64,000 nucleotides of DNA from Coriaria nepalensis (Eukaryota > Streptophyta > Magnoliopsida > Cucurbitales > Coriariaceae): positions 25,389,501 to 25,453,500 of the forward strand of contig CP114481.1 in assembly GCA_027186245.1 (NCBI GenBank), in the 5' to 3' direction. Below are positions 40,810-54,900 of this stretch, piece by piece (the first letter of the stretch is position 1; every line of letters begins with the position of its first letter). The position numbers were made by a program, and so were the translations under genes. The notes under the pieces are model-generated. The model was not told the origin of the DNA. It was given only the letters and a program-made list of their open reading frames with translations, and made no database searches.

Positions 40810-42544
40810 TAATTTAGAATGATTTAATGACTAAAAGAGGTGCAATAATATGACTTTAAGGCTAAAAAAATGCATAGTTGCCTTCAATAGATCAATTACA
40901 AGTTATTCATGAATGTCGTGTCTTAAATGCAAAAATAGAATTGGTTCGAAGTGCTTTCAAACAATTTAACGAAATGAAAAGACTGAATGATATACTTTTT
41001 AGGGCTAAAATAATGCATTGTTGTCGTCAATAAATTAATTGCAAGTTATGTAAGAAAATCATGTTTGAAAGGCGAAAATAGAATTCGTTCAACTTAATTT
41101 AGAATGATTTAATGACGGGATGAGACTCAATGACATGACTTTAAGGCTAAACAAATGCATTGTTGCCTTCAATAGATTAACTGCAAGTTATGCACGAAAG
41201 TCATGCTTAAAGGCCGACTTTCATTCGAAGCGATTTAGAATGATTTATTGACTAAAAGAGAAGCAATAATATGAATTTTAGGCTAAAAAAATTCATAGTT
41301 GCCTTCAATAGATCAATTACAAGTTATGCATGAAAGTCGTGTCTTAAATGCAAAAATAGAATTTGTTCGAAGTGCTTTGAAACAATTTAATGAAATGAAA
41401 AGACTGAATGATACACTTTTTAAGGCGAAAATAATGCATTGTTGTTGTCAATAAATTAATTGCAAGTTATGTAAGAAAATCATGTTTGAAAGGCGAAAAT
41501 AAAATTCGTTCAACTTAATTTAGAATGATTTAATGACCGGATAAGACTCAATGACATGACTTTAAGGCTAAACAAATGCATTGTTGCCTTCAATAGATTA
41601 ACTGCAAGTTATGCATGAAAGTCATGTTTAAAGGCCGAATTTCGTTCGAAGTAATTTAGAATGATTTAATGACTAAAAGAGGTGTAATAATATGACTTTA
41701 AGGCTAAAAAAATGCATAGTTGCCTTCAATAGATCAATTACAAGTTATTCATGAAAATTGTGTCTTAAATGCAAAAATATAATTGGTTCGAAGTGCTTTC
41801 AAACAATTTAATGAAATGAAAAGACTGAATGATACACTTTTTAAGGCTAAAATAATGCATTGTTGTCGTCAATAAATTAATTGCAAGTTATGTAAGAAAA
41901 GCATGTTTGAAAGGCGAAAATAGAATTCGTTCAACTTAATTTAGAATGATTTAATGACTGGATGAGACTCGATGACATAACTTTAAGGCTAAACAAATGC
42001 ATTGTTGCCTTCAATAGATTAACTGCAAGTTATGCGTGAAAGTCATGTTTAAAGGCCGAATTTCGTTCGAAGTAATTTAGAATGATTTAATGACTAAAAG
42101 AGGTGCAATAATATGACTTTGAGGCTAAAAAATTGCATACTTGCCTTCAATAGATCAATTACAAGTTATTCATGAAAGTCGTGTCTTAAATGCAAAAATA
42201 TAATTGGTTCGAAGTGCTTTCAAACAATTTAATGAAATGAAAAGACTGAATGATATACTTTTTAAGGCTAAAATAATGCATTGTTGTCGTCAATAAATTA
42301 ATTGCAAGTTATGTAAGAAAATCATGTTTGAAAGGCGAAAATAGAATTCGTTCAACTTAATTTAGAATGATTTAATGACTGGATGAGACTCAATGACAAG
42401 ACTTTAAGGCTAAACAAATGCATTGTTGCCTTCAGTAGATTAACTGGAAGTTATGCACGAAAGTCATGTTTAAAGGCCGAATTTCGTTCGAAGTAATTTA
42501 GAATGATTTAATGACTAAAAGAGGTGCAATAATATGACTTTAAG

Positions 42545-42687
42545 GCTAAAAAAATGCATAGTTGCCTTCAATAGACAAATTACAAGTTATTCATGAAAGT
42601 CGTGTCTGAAATGCAAAAATAGAATTGGTTCGAAGTGCTTTCAAACAATTTAATGAAATGAAAAGACTGAATGATATACTTTTTAAG
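42545..42687 (+). repeat. Subunit A (143 bp), representative copy
   Basis: First of the three subunits in a representative 421-bp unit. It starts with gct and a run of seven A, then atgcatag and the shared block gttgccttcaat. Its second half is the most distinct of the three: ggttcgaagtgctttc, then an A-rich purine stretch, and it ends gatatactttttaag. The first 60 or so bases align well with B and C, so A shares their ancestor; its tail aligns poorly, which suggests A split off before B and C separated. A contains one TTCGAA palindrome. Variants elsewhere carry attcat for atgcat, or gttttaaaac for gctttcaaac. Confidence 0.93.
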
Positions 42688-42829
42688 GCTAAAATAATGC
42701 ATTGTTGTCGTCAATAAATTAATTGCAAGTTATGTAAGAAAATCATGTTTGAAAGGCGAAAATAGAATTCGTTCAACTTAATTTAGAATGATTCAATGAC
42801 GGGATGAGACTCAATGACATGACTTTAAG
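42688..42829 (+). repeat. Subunit B (142 bp), class B1, representative copy
   Basis: Second subunit. It starts gctaaaataatgcattg, where A and C have other bases, and reads gttgtcgtcaataaatt in place of the gccttcaatagat block. The class B1 tail has ggcgaaaatagaattcg, aatgatt(t/c)aatgac and gatgagactcaatgac. It carries an EcoRI site (GAATTC at 42765-42770), which recurs once per 421 bp wherever B1 is used. B and C share the central aatttagaatgatt block, so they are the closer pair of subunits. Confidence 0.93.
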
Positions 42830-42965
42830 GCTAAACAAATGCATTGTTGCCTTCAATAGATTAACTGCAAGTTATGCACGAAAGTCATGTTTAAAGGCCG
42901 ACTCTCATTCGAAGCGATTTAGAATGATTTATTGACTAAAAGAGACGCAATAATATGAATTTTAG
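42830..42965 (+). repeat. Subunit C (136 bp), representative copy
   Basis: Third and shortest subunit, starting gctaaacaaatgcattg. Compared with B it lacks about six bases where B reads cgaaaatagaattcg and C reads ccgaatttcg, which accounts for its shorter length. It usually reads ttcgttcgaag followed by either taattt or cgattt; this representative copy has the variant ctcattcgaagcgattt. The tail is gactaaaagag(g/a)(t/c)gcaataatatga. The next A subunit begins directly at 42966 with no spacer. Confidence 0.93.
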
Positions 42966-44598
42966 GCTAAAAAAATTCATAGTTGCCTTCAATAGATCAA
43001 TTACAAGTTATGCATGAAAGTCGTGTCTTAAATGCAAAAATAGAATTTGTTCGAAGTGCTTTGAAACAATTTAATGAAATGAAAAGACTGAATGATACAC
43101 TTTTTAAGGTGAAAATAATGCATTGTTGTTGTCAATAAATTAATTGCAAGTTATGTAAGAAAATCATGTTTGAAAGGCGAAAATAGAATTCGTTCAACTT
43201 AATTTAGAAAGATTTAATGACCGGATGAGACTCAATGACATGACTTTAAGGCTAAACAAATGCATTGTTGCCTTCAATAGATTAACTGCAAGTTATGCAT
43301 GAAAGTCATGTTTAAAGGCCGAATTTCGTTCGAAGTAATTTAGAATGATTTAATGACTAAAAGAGGTGCAATAATATGACTTGAAGGCTAAAAAAATGCA
43401 TAGTTGCCTTCAATAGATCAATTACAAGTTATTCATGAAAATGGTGTCTTAAATGCAAAAATATAATTGGTTCGAAGTGCTTTCAAACAATTTAATGAAA
43501 TGAAAAGACTGAATGATATACTTTTTAAGGCTAAAATAATTCATTGTTGTCGTCAATAAATTAATTGCATGTTATGTAAGAAAATCATGTTTGAAAGGCG
43601 AAAATAGAATTCGTTCAACTTAATTTCGAATGATTTAATGACGGGATGAGACTCAATGACATGACTTTAAGGCTAAACAAATGCATTGTTGCCTTCAATA
43701 GATTAACTGCAAGTTATGCACGAAAGTCATGTTTAAAGGCCGACTCTCATTCGAAGCGATTTAGAATGATTTATTGACTAAAAGAGACGCAATAATATGA
43801 ATTTTAGGCAAAAAAAATTCATAGTTGCCTTCAATAGATCAATTACAAGTTATGCATGAAAGTCGTGTCTTAAATGCAAAAATAGAATTTGTTCGAAGTG
43901 CTTTGAAACAATTTAATGAAATGAGAAGACTGAATGATACACTTTTTAAGGCGAAAATAATGCATTGTTGTTGTCAATAAATTAATTGCAAGTTATGTAA
44001 GAAAATCATGTTTGAAAGGCGAAAATAGAATTCGTTCAACTTAATTTAGAAAGATTTAATGACCGGATGAGACTCAATGACATGACTTTAAGGCTAAACA
44101 AATGCATTGTTGCCTTCAATAGATTAACTGCAATTTATGCATGAAAGTCATGTTTAAAGGCCGAATTTCGTTCGAAGTAATTTAGAATGATTTAATGACT
44201 AAAAGAGGTGCAATAATATGACTTTAAGGCTAAAAAAATGCATAGTTGCCTTCAATAGATCAATTACAAGTTATTCATGAAAATTGTGTCTTAAATGCAA
44301 AAATATAATTGGTTCGAAGTGCTTTCAAACAATTTAATGAAATGAAAAGACTGAATGATATACTTTTTAAGGCTAAAATAATGCATTGTTGTCGTCAATA
44401 AATTAATTGCAAGTTATGTAAGAAAATCATGTTTGAAAGGCGAAAATAGAATTCGTTCAACTTAATTTAGAATGATTTAACGACTGGATGAGACTCAATG
44501 ACAAGACTTTAAGGCTAAACAAATGCATTGTTGCCTTCAATAGATTAACTGGAAGTTATGCACGAAAGTCATGTTTAAAGGCCGAATTTCGTTCGAAG

Positions 44599-47500
44599 TA
44601 ATTTAGAATGATTTAATGACTAAAAGAGGTGCAATAATATGACTTTAAGGCTAAAAAAATGCATAGTTGCCTTCAATAGATCAATTACAAGTTATTCATG
44701 AATGTCGTGTCTTAAATGCAAAAAAAGAATTGGTTCGAAGTGCTTTCAAACAATTTAACGAAATGAAAAAACTGAATAATATACTTTTTAAGGCTAAAAT
44801 AATGCATTGTTGTCGTCAATAAATTAATTGCAAGTTATGTAAGAAAATCATGTTTGAAAGGCGAAAATAGAATTCGTTCAACTTAATTTAGAATGATTTA
44901 ATGACGGGATGAGACTCAATGACATGACTTTAAGGCTAAACAAATGCATTGTTGCCTTCAATAGATTAACTGCAAGTTATGCACGAAAGTCATGTTTAAA
45001 GGCCGACTTTCATTCGAAGCGATTTAGAATGATTTATTGACTAAAAGAGAAGCAATAATATGAATTTTAGGCTAAAAAAATTCATAGTTGCCTTCAATAG
45101 ATCAATTACAAGTTATGCATGAAAGTCGTGTCTTAAATGCAAAAATAGAATTTGTTCGAAGTGCTTTGAAACAATTTAATGAAATGAAAAGACTGAATGA
45201 TACACTTTTTAAGGCGAAAATAATGCATTGTTGTTGTCAATAAATTAATTGCAAGTTATGTAAGAAAATCATGTTTGAAAGGCGAAAATAGAATTCGTTC
45301 AACTTAATTTAGAATGATTTAATGACCGGATGAGACTCAATGACATGACTTTAAGGCTAAACAAATGCATTGTTGCCTTCAATAGATTAACTGCAAGTTA
45401 TGCATGAAAGCCATGTTTAAAGGCCGAATTTCGTTCGAAGTAATTTAGAATGATTTAATGACTAAAAGAGGTGCAATAATATGACTTTAAGGCTAAAAAA
45501 ATGCATAGTTGCCTTCAATAGATCAATTACAAGTTATTCATGAAAATTGTGTCTTAAATGCAAAAATATAATTGGTTCGAAGTGCTTTCAAACAATTTAA
45601 TGAAATGAAAAGACTGAATGATACACTTTATAAGGCTAAAATAATGCATTGTTGTCGTCAATAAATTAATTGCAAGTTATGTAAGAAAAGCATGTTTGAA
45701 AGGCGAAAATAGAATTCGTTCAACTTAATTTAGAATGATTTAATGACTGGATGAGACTCAATGACATAACTTTAAGGCTAAACAAATGCATTGTTGCCTT
45801 CAATAGATTAACTGCAAGTTATGCGTGAAAGTCATGTTTAAAGGCCGAATTTCGTTCGAAGTAATTTAGAATGATTTAATGACTAAAAGAGGTGCAATAA
45901 TATGACTTTGAGGCTAAAAAATTGCATACTTGCCTTCAATAGAACAATTACAAGTTATTCATGAAAGTCGTGTCTTAAATGCAAAAATATAATTGGTTCG
46001 AAGTGCTTTCAAACAATTTAATGAAATGAAAAGACTGAATGATATACTTTTTAAGGCTAAAATAATGCATTGTTGTCGTCAATAAATTAATTGCAAGTTA
46101 TGTAAGAAAATCATGTTTGAAAGGCGAAAATAGAATTCGTTCAACTTAATTTAGAATGATTTAATGACTGGATGAGACTCAATGACAAGACTTTAAGGCT
46201 AAACAAATGCATTGTTGCCTTCAGTAGATTAACTGGAAGTTATGCACGAAAGTCATGTTTAAAGGCCGAATTTCGTTCGAAGTAATTTAAAATGATTTAA
46301 TGACTAAAAGAGGTGCAATAATATGACTTTAAGGCTAAAAAAATGCATAGTTGCCTTCAATAGACAAATTACAAGTTATTCATGAAAGTCGTGTCTGAAA
46401 TGCAAAAATAGAATTGGTTCGAAGTGCTTTCAAACAATTTAATGAAATGAAAAGACTGAATGATATACTTTTTAAGGCTAAAATAATGCATTGTTGTCGT
46501 CAATAAATTAATTGCAAGTTATGTAAGAAAATCATGTTTGAAAGGCGAAAATAGAATTCGTTCAACTTAATTTAGAATGATTTAATGACGGGATGAGACT
46601 CAATGACATGACTTTAAGGCTAAACAAATGCATTGTTGCCTTCAATAGATTAACTGCAAGTTATGCACGAAAGTCATGTTTAAAGGCCGACTCTCATTCG
46701 AAGCGATTTAGAATGATTTATTGACTAAAAGAGACGCAATAATATGAATTTTAGGCTAAAAAAATTCATAGTTGCCTTCAATAGATCAATTACAAGTTAT
46801 GCATGAAAGTTGTGTCTTAAATGCAAAAATAGAATTTGTTCGAAGTGCTTTGAAACAATTTAATGAAATGAAAAGACTGAATGATACACTTTTTAAGGCG
46901 AAAATAATGCATTGTTGTTGTCAATAAATTAATTGCAAGTTATGTAAGAAAATCATGTTTGAAAGGCGAAAATAGAATTCGTTCAACTTAATTTAGAAAG
47001 ATTTAAGGACCGGATGAGACTCAATGACATGACTTTAAGGCTAAACAAATGCATTGTTGCCTTCAATAGATTAACTGCAAGTTATGCATGAAAGTCATGT
47101 TTAAAGGCCGAATTTCGTTCGAAGTAATTTAGAATGATTTAATGACTAAAAGAGGTGCAATAATATGACTTGAAGGCTAAAAAAATGCATAGTTGCCTTC
47201 AATAGATCAATTACAAGTTATTCATGAAAATGGTGTCTTAAATGCAAAAATATAATTGGTTCGAAGTGCTTTCAAACAATTTAATGAAATGAAAAGACTG
47301 AATGATATACTTTTTAAGGCTAAAATAATTCATTGTTGTCGTCAATAAATTAATTGCAAGTTATGTAAGAAAATCATGTTTGAAAGGCGAAAATAGAATT
47401 TGTTCAACTTAATTTCGAATGATTTAATGACGGGATGAGACTCAATGACATGACTTTAAGGCTAAACAAATGCATTGTTGCCTTCAATAGATTAACTGCA

Positions 47501-48018
47501 AGTTATGCACGAATGTCATGTTTAAAGGCCGACTCTCATTCGAAGCGATTTAGAATGATTTATTGACTAAAAGAGACGCAATAATATGAATTTTAGGCTA
47601 AAAAAATTCATAGTTGCCTTCAATAGATCAATTACAAGTTATGCATGAAAGTCGTGTCTTAAATGCAAAAATAGAATTTGTTCGAAGTGCTTTGAAACAA
47701 TTTAATGAAATGAGAAGACTGAATGATACACTTTTTAGGGCGAAAATAATGCATTGTTGTTGTCAATAAATTAATTGCAAGTTATGTAAGAAAATCATGT
47801 TTGAAAGGCGAAAATAGAATTCGTTCAACTTAATTTAGAAAGATTTAATGACCGGATGAGACTCAATGACATGACTTTAAGGCTAAACAAATGCATTGTT
47901 GCCTTCAATAGATTAACTGCAAGTTATGCATGAAAGTCATGTTTAAAGGCCGAATTTCGTTCGAAGTAATTTAGAATGATTTAATGACTAAAAGAGGTGC
48001 AATAATATGACTTTAAGG
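44599..48018 (+). repeat. Older 9-unit duplication, second copy (offset 3789 bp)
   Basis: Units 6-13 of HOR copy 1, plus a little flank. The match with the first copy ends at ctttaagg(c/a)ta, position 44230 against 48019. Confidence 0.82.
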
Positions 48019-48991
48019 ATAAAAAAATGCATAGTTGCCTTCAATAGATCAATTACAAGTTATGCATGAAAGTCGTGTCTTAAATGCAAAAATAGAATTG
48101 GTCCGAAGTGCTTTGAAACAATTTAATGAAATGAAAAGACTAAATGATACACTTTTTAAGGCTAAAATAATGCATTGTTGTCGTCAATAAATTAATTGCA
48201 AGTTATGTAAGAAAATCAAGTTTGAAAGGCGAAAATAGAATTCGTTCAACTTAATTTAGAATGATTTAATGACTGGATGAGACTCAATGACATGACTTTA
48301 AGGCTAAACAAATGCATTGTTGCCTTCAATAGATTAACTGGAAGTTATGCACGAAAGTCATGTTTAAAGGCCGAATTTCGTTCGTAGTAATTTAGAATGA
48401 TTTAATGACTAAACGAGGCGCAATAATATGACTTTAAGGCTAAAAAAATGCATAGTTGCCTTCAATAGATCAATTACAAGTTATTCATGAAAGTCGTGTC
48501 TTAAATGCAAAAATAGAATTGGTTCGAAGTGTTTTCAAACAATTTAATGAAATGAAAAGACTGAATGATATACTTTTTAAGGCGAAAATAATGCATTGTT
48601 GTTGTCAATAAATTAATTGCAAGTTATGTAAGAAAATCATGTTTGAAAGGCGAAAATAGAATTCGTTCAACTTAATTTAGAAAGATTTAATGACCGGATG
48701 AGACTCAATGACATGACATTAAGGCTAAACAAATGCATTGTTGCCTTCAATAGATTAACTGCAAGTTATGCATGAAAGTCATGTTTAAAGGCCGAATTTC
48801 GTTCGAAGTAATTTAGAATGATTTAATGACTAAAAGAGGTGCAATAATATGACTTTAAGGCTAAAAAAATGCATAGTTGCCTTCAATAGATCAATTACAA
48901 GTTATTCATGAAAATGGTGTCTTAAATGCAAAAATATAATTGGTTCGAAGTGCTTTCAAACAATTTAATGAAATGAAAAGACTGAATGATA

Positions 48992-51900
48992 AACTTTTTA
49001 AGGCTAAAATAATGCATTGTTGTCGTCAATAAATTAATTGCAAGTTATGTAAGAAAATCATGTTTGAAAGGCGAAAATAGAATTCGTTCAACTTAATTTA
49101 GAATGATTTAATGACTGGATGAGACTCAATGACAAGACTTTAAGGCTAAACAAATGCATTGTTGCCTTCAGTAGATTAACTGGAAGTTATGCACGAAAGT
49201 CATGTTTAAAGGCCGAATTTCGTTCGAAGTAATTTAGAATGATTTAATGACTAAAAGAGGTGCAATAATATGACTTTAAGGCTAAAAAAATGCATAGTTG
49301 CCTTCAATAGACAAATTACAAGTTATTCATGAAAGTCGTGTCTGAAATGCAAAAATAGAATTGGTTCGAAGTGCTTTCAAACAATTTAATGAAATGAAAA
49401 GACTGAATGATATACTTTTTAAGGCTAAAATAATGCATTGTTGTCGTCAATAAATTAATTGCAAGTTATGTAAGAAAATCATGTTTGAAAGGCGAAAATA
49501 GAATTCGTTCAACTTAATTTAGAATGATTCAATGACGGGATGAGACTCAATGACATGACTTTAAGGCTAAACAAATGCATTGTTGCCTTCAATAGATTAA
49601 CTGCAAGTTATGCACGAAAGTCATGTTTAAAGGCCGACTCTCATTCGAAGCGATTTAGAATGATTTATTGACTAAAAGAGACGCAATAATATGAATTTTA
49701 GGCTAAAAAAATTCATAGTTGCCTTCAATAGATCAATTACAAGTTATGCATGAAAGTCGTGTCTTAAATGCAAAAATAGAATTTGTTCGAAGTGCTTTGA
49801 AACAATTTAATGAAATGAAAAGACTGAATGATACACTTTTTAAGGTGAAAATAATGCATTGTTGTTGTCAATAAATTAATTGCAAGTTATGTAAGAAAAT
49901 CATGTTTGAAAGGCGAAAATAGAATTCGTTCAACTTAATTTAGAAAGATTTAATGACCGGATGAGACTCAATGACATGACTTTAAGGCTAAACAAATGCA
50001 TTGTTGCCTTCAATAGATTAACTGCAAGTTATGCATGAAAGTCATGTTTAAAGGCCGAATTTCGTTCGAAGTAATTTAGAATGATTTAATGACTAAAAGA
50101 GGTGCAATAATATGACTTGAAGGCTAAAAAAATGCATAGTTGCCTTCAATAGATCAATTACAAGTTATTCATGAAAATGGTGTCTTAAATGCAAAAATAT
50201 AATTGGTTCGAAGTGCTTTCAAACAATTTAATGAAATGAAAAGACTGAATGATATACTTTTTAAGGCTAAAATAATTCATTGTTGTCGTCAATAAATTAA
50301 TTGCATGTTATGTAAGAAAATCATGTTTGAAAGGCGAAAATAGAATTCGTTCAACTTAATTTCGAATGATTTAATGACGGGATGAGACTCAATGACATGA
50401 CTTTAAGGCTAAACAAATGCATTGTTGCCTTCAATAGATTAACTGCAAGTTATGCACGAAAGTCATGTTTAAAGGCCGACTCTCATTCGAAGCGATTTAG
50501 AATGATTTATTGACTAAAAGAGACGCAATAATATGAATTTTAGGCAAAAAAAATTCATAGTTGCCTTCAATAGATCAATTACAAGTTATGCATGAAAGTC
50601 GTGTCTTAAATGCAAAAATAGAATTTGTTCGAAGTGCTTTGAAACAATTTAATGAAATGAGAAGACTGAATGATACACTTTTTAAGGCGAAAATAATGCA
50701 TTGTTGTTGTCAATAAATTAATTGCAAGTTATGTAAGAAAATCATGTTTGAAAGGCGAAAATAGAATTCGTTCAACTTAATTTAGAAAGATTTAATGACC
50801 GGATGAGACTCAATGACATGACTTTAAGGCTAAACAAATGCATTGTTGCCTTCAATAGATTAACTGCAATTTATGCATGAAAGTCATGTTTAAAGGCCGA
50901 ATTTCGTTCGAAGTAATTTAGAATGATTTAATGACTAAAAGAGGTGCAATAATATGACTTTAAGGCTAAAAAAATGCATAGTTGCCTTCAATAGATCAAT
51001 TACAAGTTATTCATGAAAATTGTGTCTTAAATGCAAAAATATAATTGGTTCGAAGTGCTTTCAAACAATTTAATGAAATGAAAAGACTGAATGATATACT
51101 TTTTAAGGCTAAAATAATGCATTGTTGTCGTCAATAAATTAATTGCAAGTTATGTAAGAAAATCATGTTTGAAAGGCGAAAATAGAATTCGTTCAACTTA
51201 ATTTAGAATGATTTAACGACTGGATGAGACTCAATGACAAGACTTTAAGGCTAAACAAATGCATTGTTGCCTTCAATAGATTAACTGGAAGTTATGCACG
51301 AAAGTCATGTTTAAAGGCCGAATTTCGTTCGAAGTAATTTAGAATGATTTAATGACTAAAAGAGGTGCAATAATATGACTTTAAGGCTAAAAAAATGCAT
51401 AGTTGCCTTCAATAGATCAATTACAAGTTATTCATGAATGTCGTGTCTTAAATGCAAAAATAGAATTGGTTCGAAGTGCTTTCAAACAATTTAACGAAAT
51501 GAAAAAACTGAATAATATACTTTTTAAGGCTAAAATAATGCATTGTTGTCGTCAATAAATTAATTGCAAGTTATGTAAGAAAATCATGTTTGAAAGGCGA
51601 AAATAGAATTCGTTCAACTTAATTTAGAATGATTTAATGACGGGATGAGACTCAATGACATGACTTTAAGGCTAAACAAATGCATTGTTGCCTTCAATAG
51701 ATTAACTGCAAGTTATGCACGAAAGTCATGTTTAAAGGCCGACTTTCATTCGAAGCGATTTAGAATGATTTATTGACTAAAAGAGAAGCAATAATATGAA
51801 TTTTAGGCTAAAAAAATTCATAGTTGCCTTCAATAGATCAATTACAAGTTATGCATGAAAGTCGTGTCTTAAATGCAAAAATAGAATTTGTTCGAAGTGC

Positions 51901-54900
51901 TTTGAAACAATTTAATGAAATGAAAAGACTGAATGATACACTTTTTAAGGCGAAAATAATGCATTGTTGTTGTCAATAAATTAATTGCAAGTTATGTAAG
52001 AAAATCATGTTTGAAAGGCGAAAATAGAATTCGTTCAACTTAATTTAGAATGATTTAATGACCGGATGAGACTCAATGACATGACTTTAAGGCTAAACAA
52101 ATGCATTGTTGCCTTCAATAGATTAACTGCAAGTTATGCATGAAAGCCATGTTTAAAGGCCGAATTTCGTTCGAAGTAATTTAGAATGATTTAATGACTA
52201 AAAGAGGTGCAATAATATGACTTTAAGGCTAAAAAAATGCATAGTTGCCTTCAATAGATCAATTACAAGTTATTCATGAAAATTGTGTCTTAAATGCAAA
52301 AATATAATTGGTTCGAAGTGCTTTCAAACAATTTAATGAAATGAAAAGACTGAATGATACACTTTATAAGGCTAAAATAATGCATTGTTGTCGTCAATAA
52401 ATTAATTGCAAGTTATGTAAGAAAAGCATGTTTGAAAGGCGAAAATAGAATTCGTTCAACTTAATTTAGAATGATTTAATGACTGGATGAGACTCAATGA
52501 CATAACTTTAAGGCTAAACAAATGCATTGTTGCCTTCAATAGATTAACTGCAAGTTATGCGTGAAAGTCATGTTTAAAGGCCGAATTTCGTTCGAAGTAA
52601 TTTAGAATGATTTAATGACTAAAAGAGGTGCAATAATATGACTTTGAGGCTAAAAAATTGCATACTTGCCTTCAATAGAACAATTACAAGTTATTCATGA
52701 AAGTCGTGTCTTAAATGCAAAAATATAATTGGTTCGAAGTGCTTTCAAACAATTTAATGAAATGAAAAGACTGAATGATATACTTTTTAAGGCTAAAATA
52801 ATGCATTGTTGTCGTCAATAAATTAATTGCAAGTTATGTAAGAAAATCATGTTTGAAAGGCGAAAATAGAATTCGTTCAACTTAATTTAGAATGATTTAA
52901 TGACTGGATGAGACTCAATGACAAGACTTTAAGGCTAAACAAATGCATTGTTGCCTTCAGTAGATTAACTGGAAGTTATGCACGAAAGTCATGTTTAAAG
53001 GCCGAATTTCGTTCGAAGTAATTTAAAATGATTTAATGACTAAAAGAGGTGCAATAATATGACTTTAAGGCTAAAAAAATGCATAGTTGCCTTCAATAGA
53101 CAAATTACAAGTTATTCATGAAAGTCGTGTCTGAAATGCAAAAATAGAATTGGTTCGAAGTGCTTTCAAACAATTTAATGAAATGAAAAGACTGAATGAT
53201 ATACTTTTTAAGGCTAAAATAATGCATTGTTGTCGTCAATAAATTAATTGCAAGTTATGTAAGAAAATCATGTTTGAAAGGCGAAAATAGAATTCGTTCA
53301 ACTTAATTTAGAATGATTTAATGACGGGATGAGACTCAATGACATGACTTTAAGGCTAAACAAATGCATTGTTGCCTTCAATAGATTAACTGCAAGTTAT
53401 GCACGAAAGTCATGTTTAAAGGCCGACTCTCATTCGAAGCGATTTAGAATGATTTATTGACTAAAAGAGACGCAATAATATGAATTTTAGGCTAAAAAAA
53501 TTCATAGTTGCCTTCAATAGATCAATTACAAGTTATGCATGAAAGTTGTGTCTTAAATGCAAAAATAGAATTTGTTCGAAGTGCTTTGAAACAATTTAAT
53601 GAAATGAAAAGACTGAATGATACACTTTTTAAGGCGAAAATAATGCATTGTTGTTGTCAATAAATTAATTGCAAGTTATGTAAGAAAATCATGTTTGAAA
53701 GGCGAAAATAGAATTCGTTCAACTTAATTTAGAAAGATTTAAGGACCGGATGAGACTCAATGACATGACTTTAAGGCTAAACAAATGCATTGTTGCCTTC
53801 AATAGATTAACTGCAAGTTATGCATGAAAGTCATGTTTAAAGGCCGAATTTCGTTCGAAGTAATTTAGAATGATTTAATGACTAAAAGAGGTGCAATAAT
53901 ATGACTTGAAGGCTAAAAAAATGCATAGTTGCCTTCAATAGATCAATTACAAGTTATTCATGAAAATGGTGTCTTAAATGCAAAAATATAATTGGTTCGA
54001 AGTGCTTTCAAACAATTTAATGAAATGAAAAGACTGAATGATATACTTTTTAAGGCTAAAATAATTCATTGTTGTCGTCAATAAATTAATTGCAAGTTAT
54101 GTAAGAAAATCATGTTTGAAAGGCGAAAATAGAATTTGTTCAACTTAATTTCGAATGATTTAATGACGGGATGAGACTCAATGACATGACTTTAAGGCTA
54201 AACAAATGCATTGTTGCCTTCAATAGATTAACTGCAAGTTATGCACGAAAGTCATGTTTAAAGGCCGACTCTCATTCGAAGCGATTTAGAATGATTTATT
54301 GACTAAAAGAGACGCAATAATATGAATTTTAGGCTAAAAAAATTCATAGTTGCCTTCAATAGATCAATTACAAGTTATGCATGAAAGTCGTGTCTTAAAT
54401 GCAAAAATAGAATTTGTTCGAAGTGCTTTGAAACAATTTAATGAAATGAGAAGACTGAATGATACACTTTTTAGGGCGAAAATAATGCATTGTTGTTGTC
54501 AATAAATTAATTGCAAGTTATGTAAGAAAATCATGTTTGAAAGGCGAAAATAGAATTCGTTCAACTTAATTTAGAAAGATTTAATGACCGGATGAGACTC
54601 AATGACATGACTTTAAGGCTAAACAAATGCATTGTTGCCTTCAATAGATTAACTGCAAGTTATGCATGAAAGTCATGTTTAAAGGCCGAATTTCGTTCGA
54701 AGTAATTTAGAATGATTTAATGACTAAAAGAGGTGCAATAATATGACTTTAAGGATAAAAAAATGCATAGTTGCCTTCAATAGATCAATTACAAGTTATG
54801 CATGAAAGTCGTGTCTTAAATGCAAAAATAGAATTGGTCCGAAGTGCTTTGAAACAATTTAATGAAATGAAAAGACTAAATGATACACTTTTTAAGGCTA

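Larger units (their letters stand above)
40810..44229 (+). repeat. Older 9-unit duplication, first copy (offset 3789 bp)
   Basis: Corresponds to 44599-48018 with an offset of nine units; for instance the marker gcgtgaaag is at 42034 and 45823. The copies differ more than the two 16-unit copies do, so this event is older. It explains why units 10-13 of the HOR resemble units 1-4. Confidence 0.82.
42256..48991 (+). repeat. 16-unit HOR, copy 1 (6736 bp)
   Basis: The marker agacaaatt lies at 42573, 49309 and 56045, spacings of exactly 6736 bp, which is 16 x 421. Copy 1 and copy 2 differ at only a few places by eye, for example aaaaaaagaatt against aaaaatagaatt near 44727 and gcacgaatgtc against gcacgaaagtc near 47513. 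The left edge is set where gatatac (42252) is matched by gataaac (48988). Confidence 0.9.

Noticed and set aside
42545..42590. Replication origin or bacterial regulatory site suggested by AT-rich atgcat palindromes
   Set aside because: The palindromes (atgcat, aatgcatt, ttcgaa) recur in each subunit as part of the satellite, with no other origin features; the array is eukaryotic in character.
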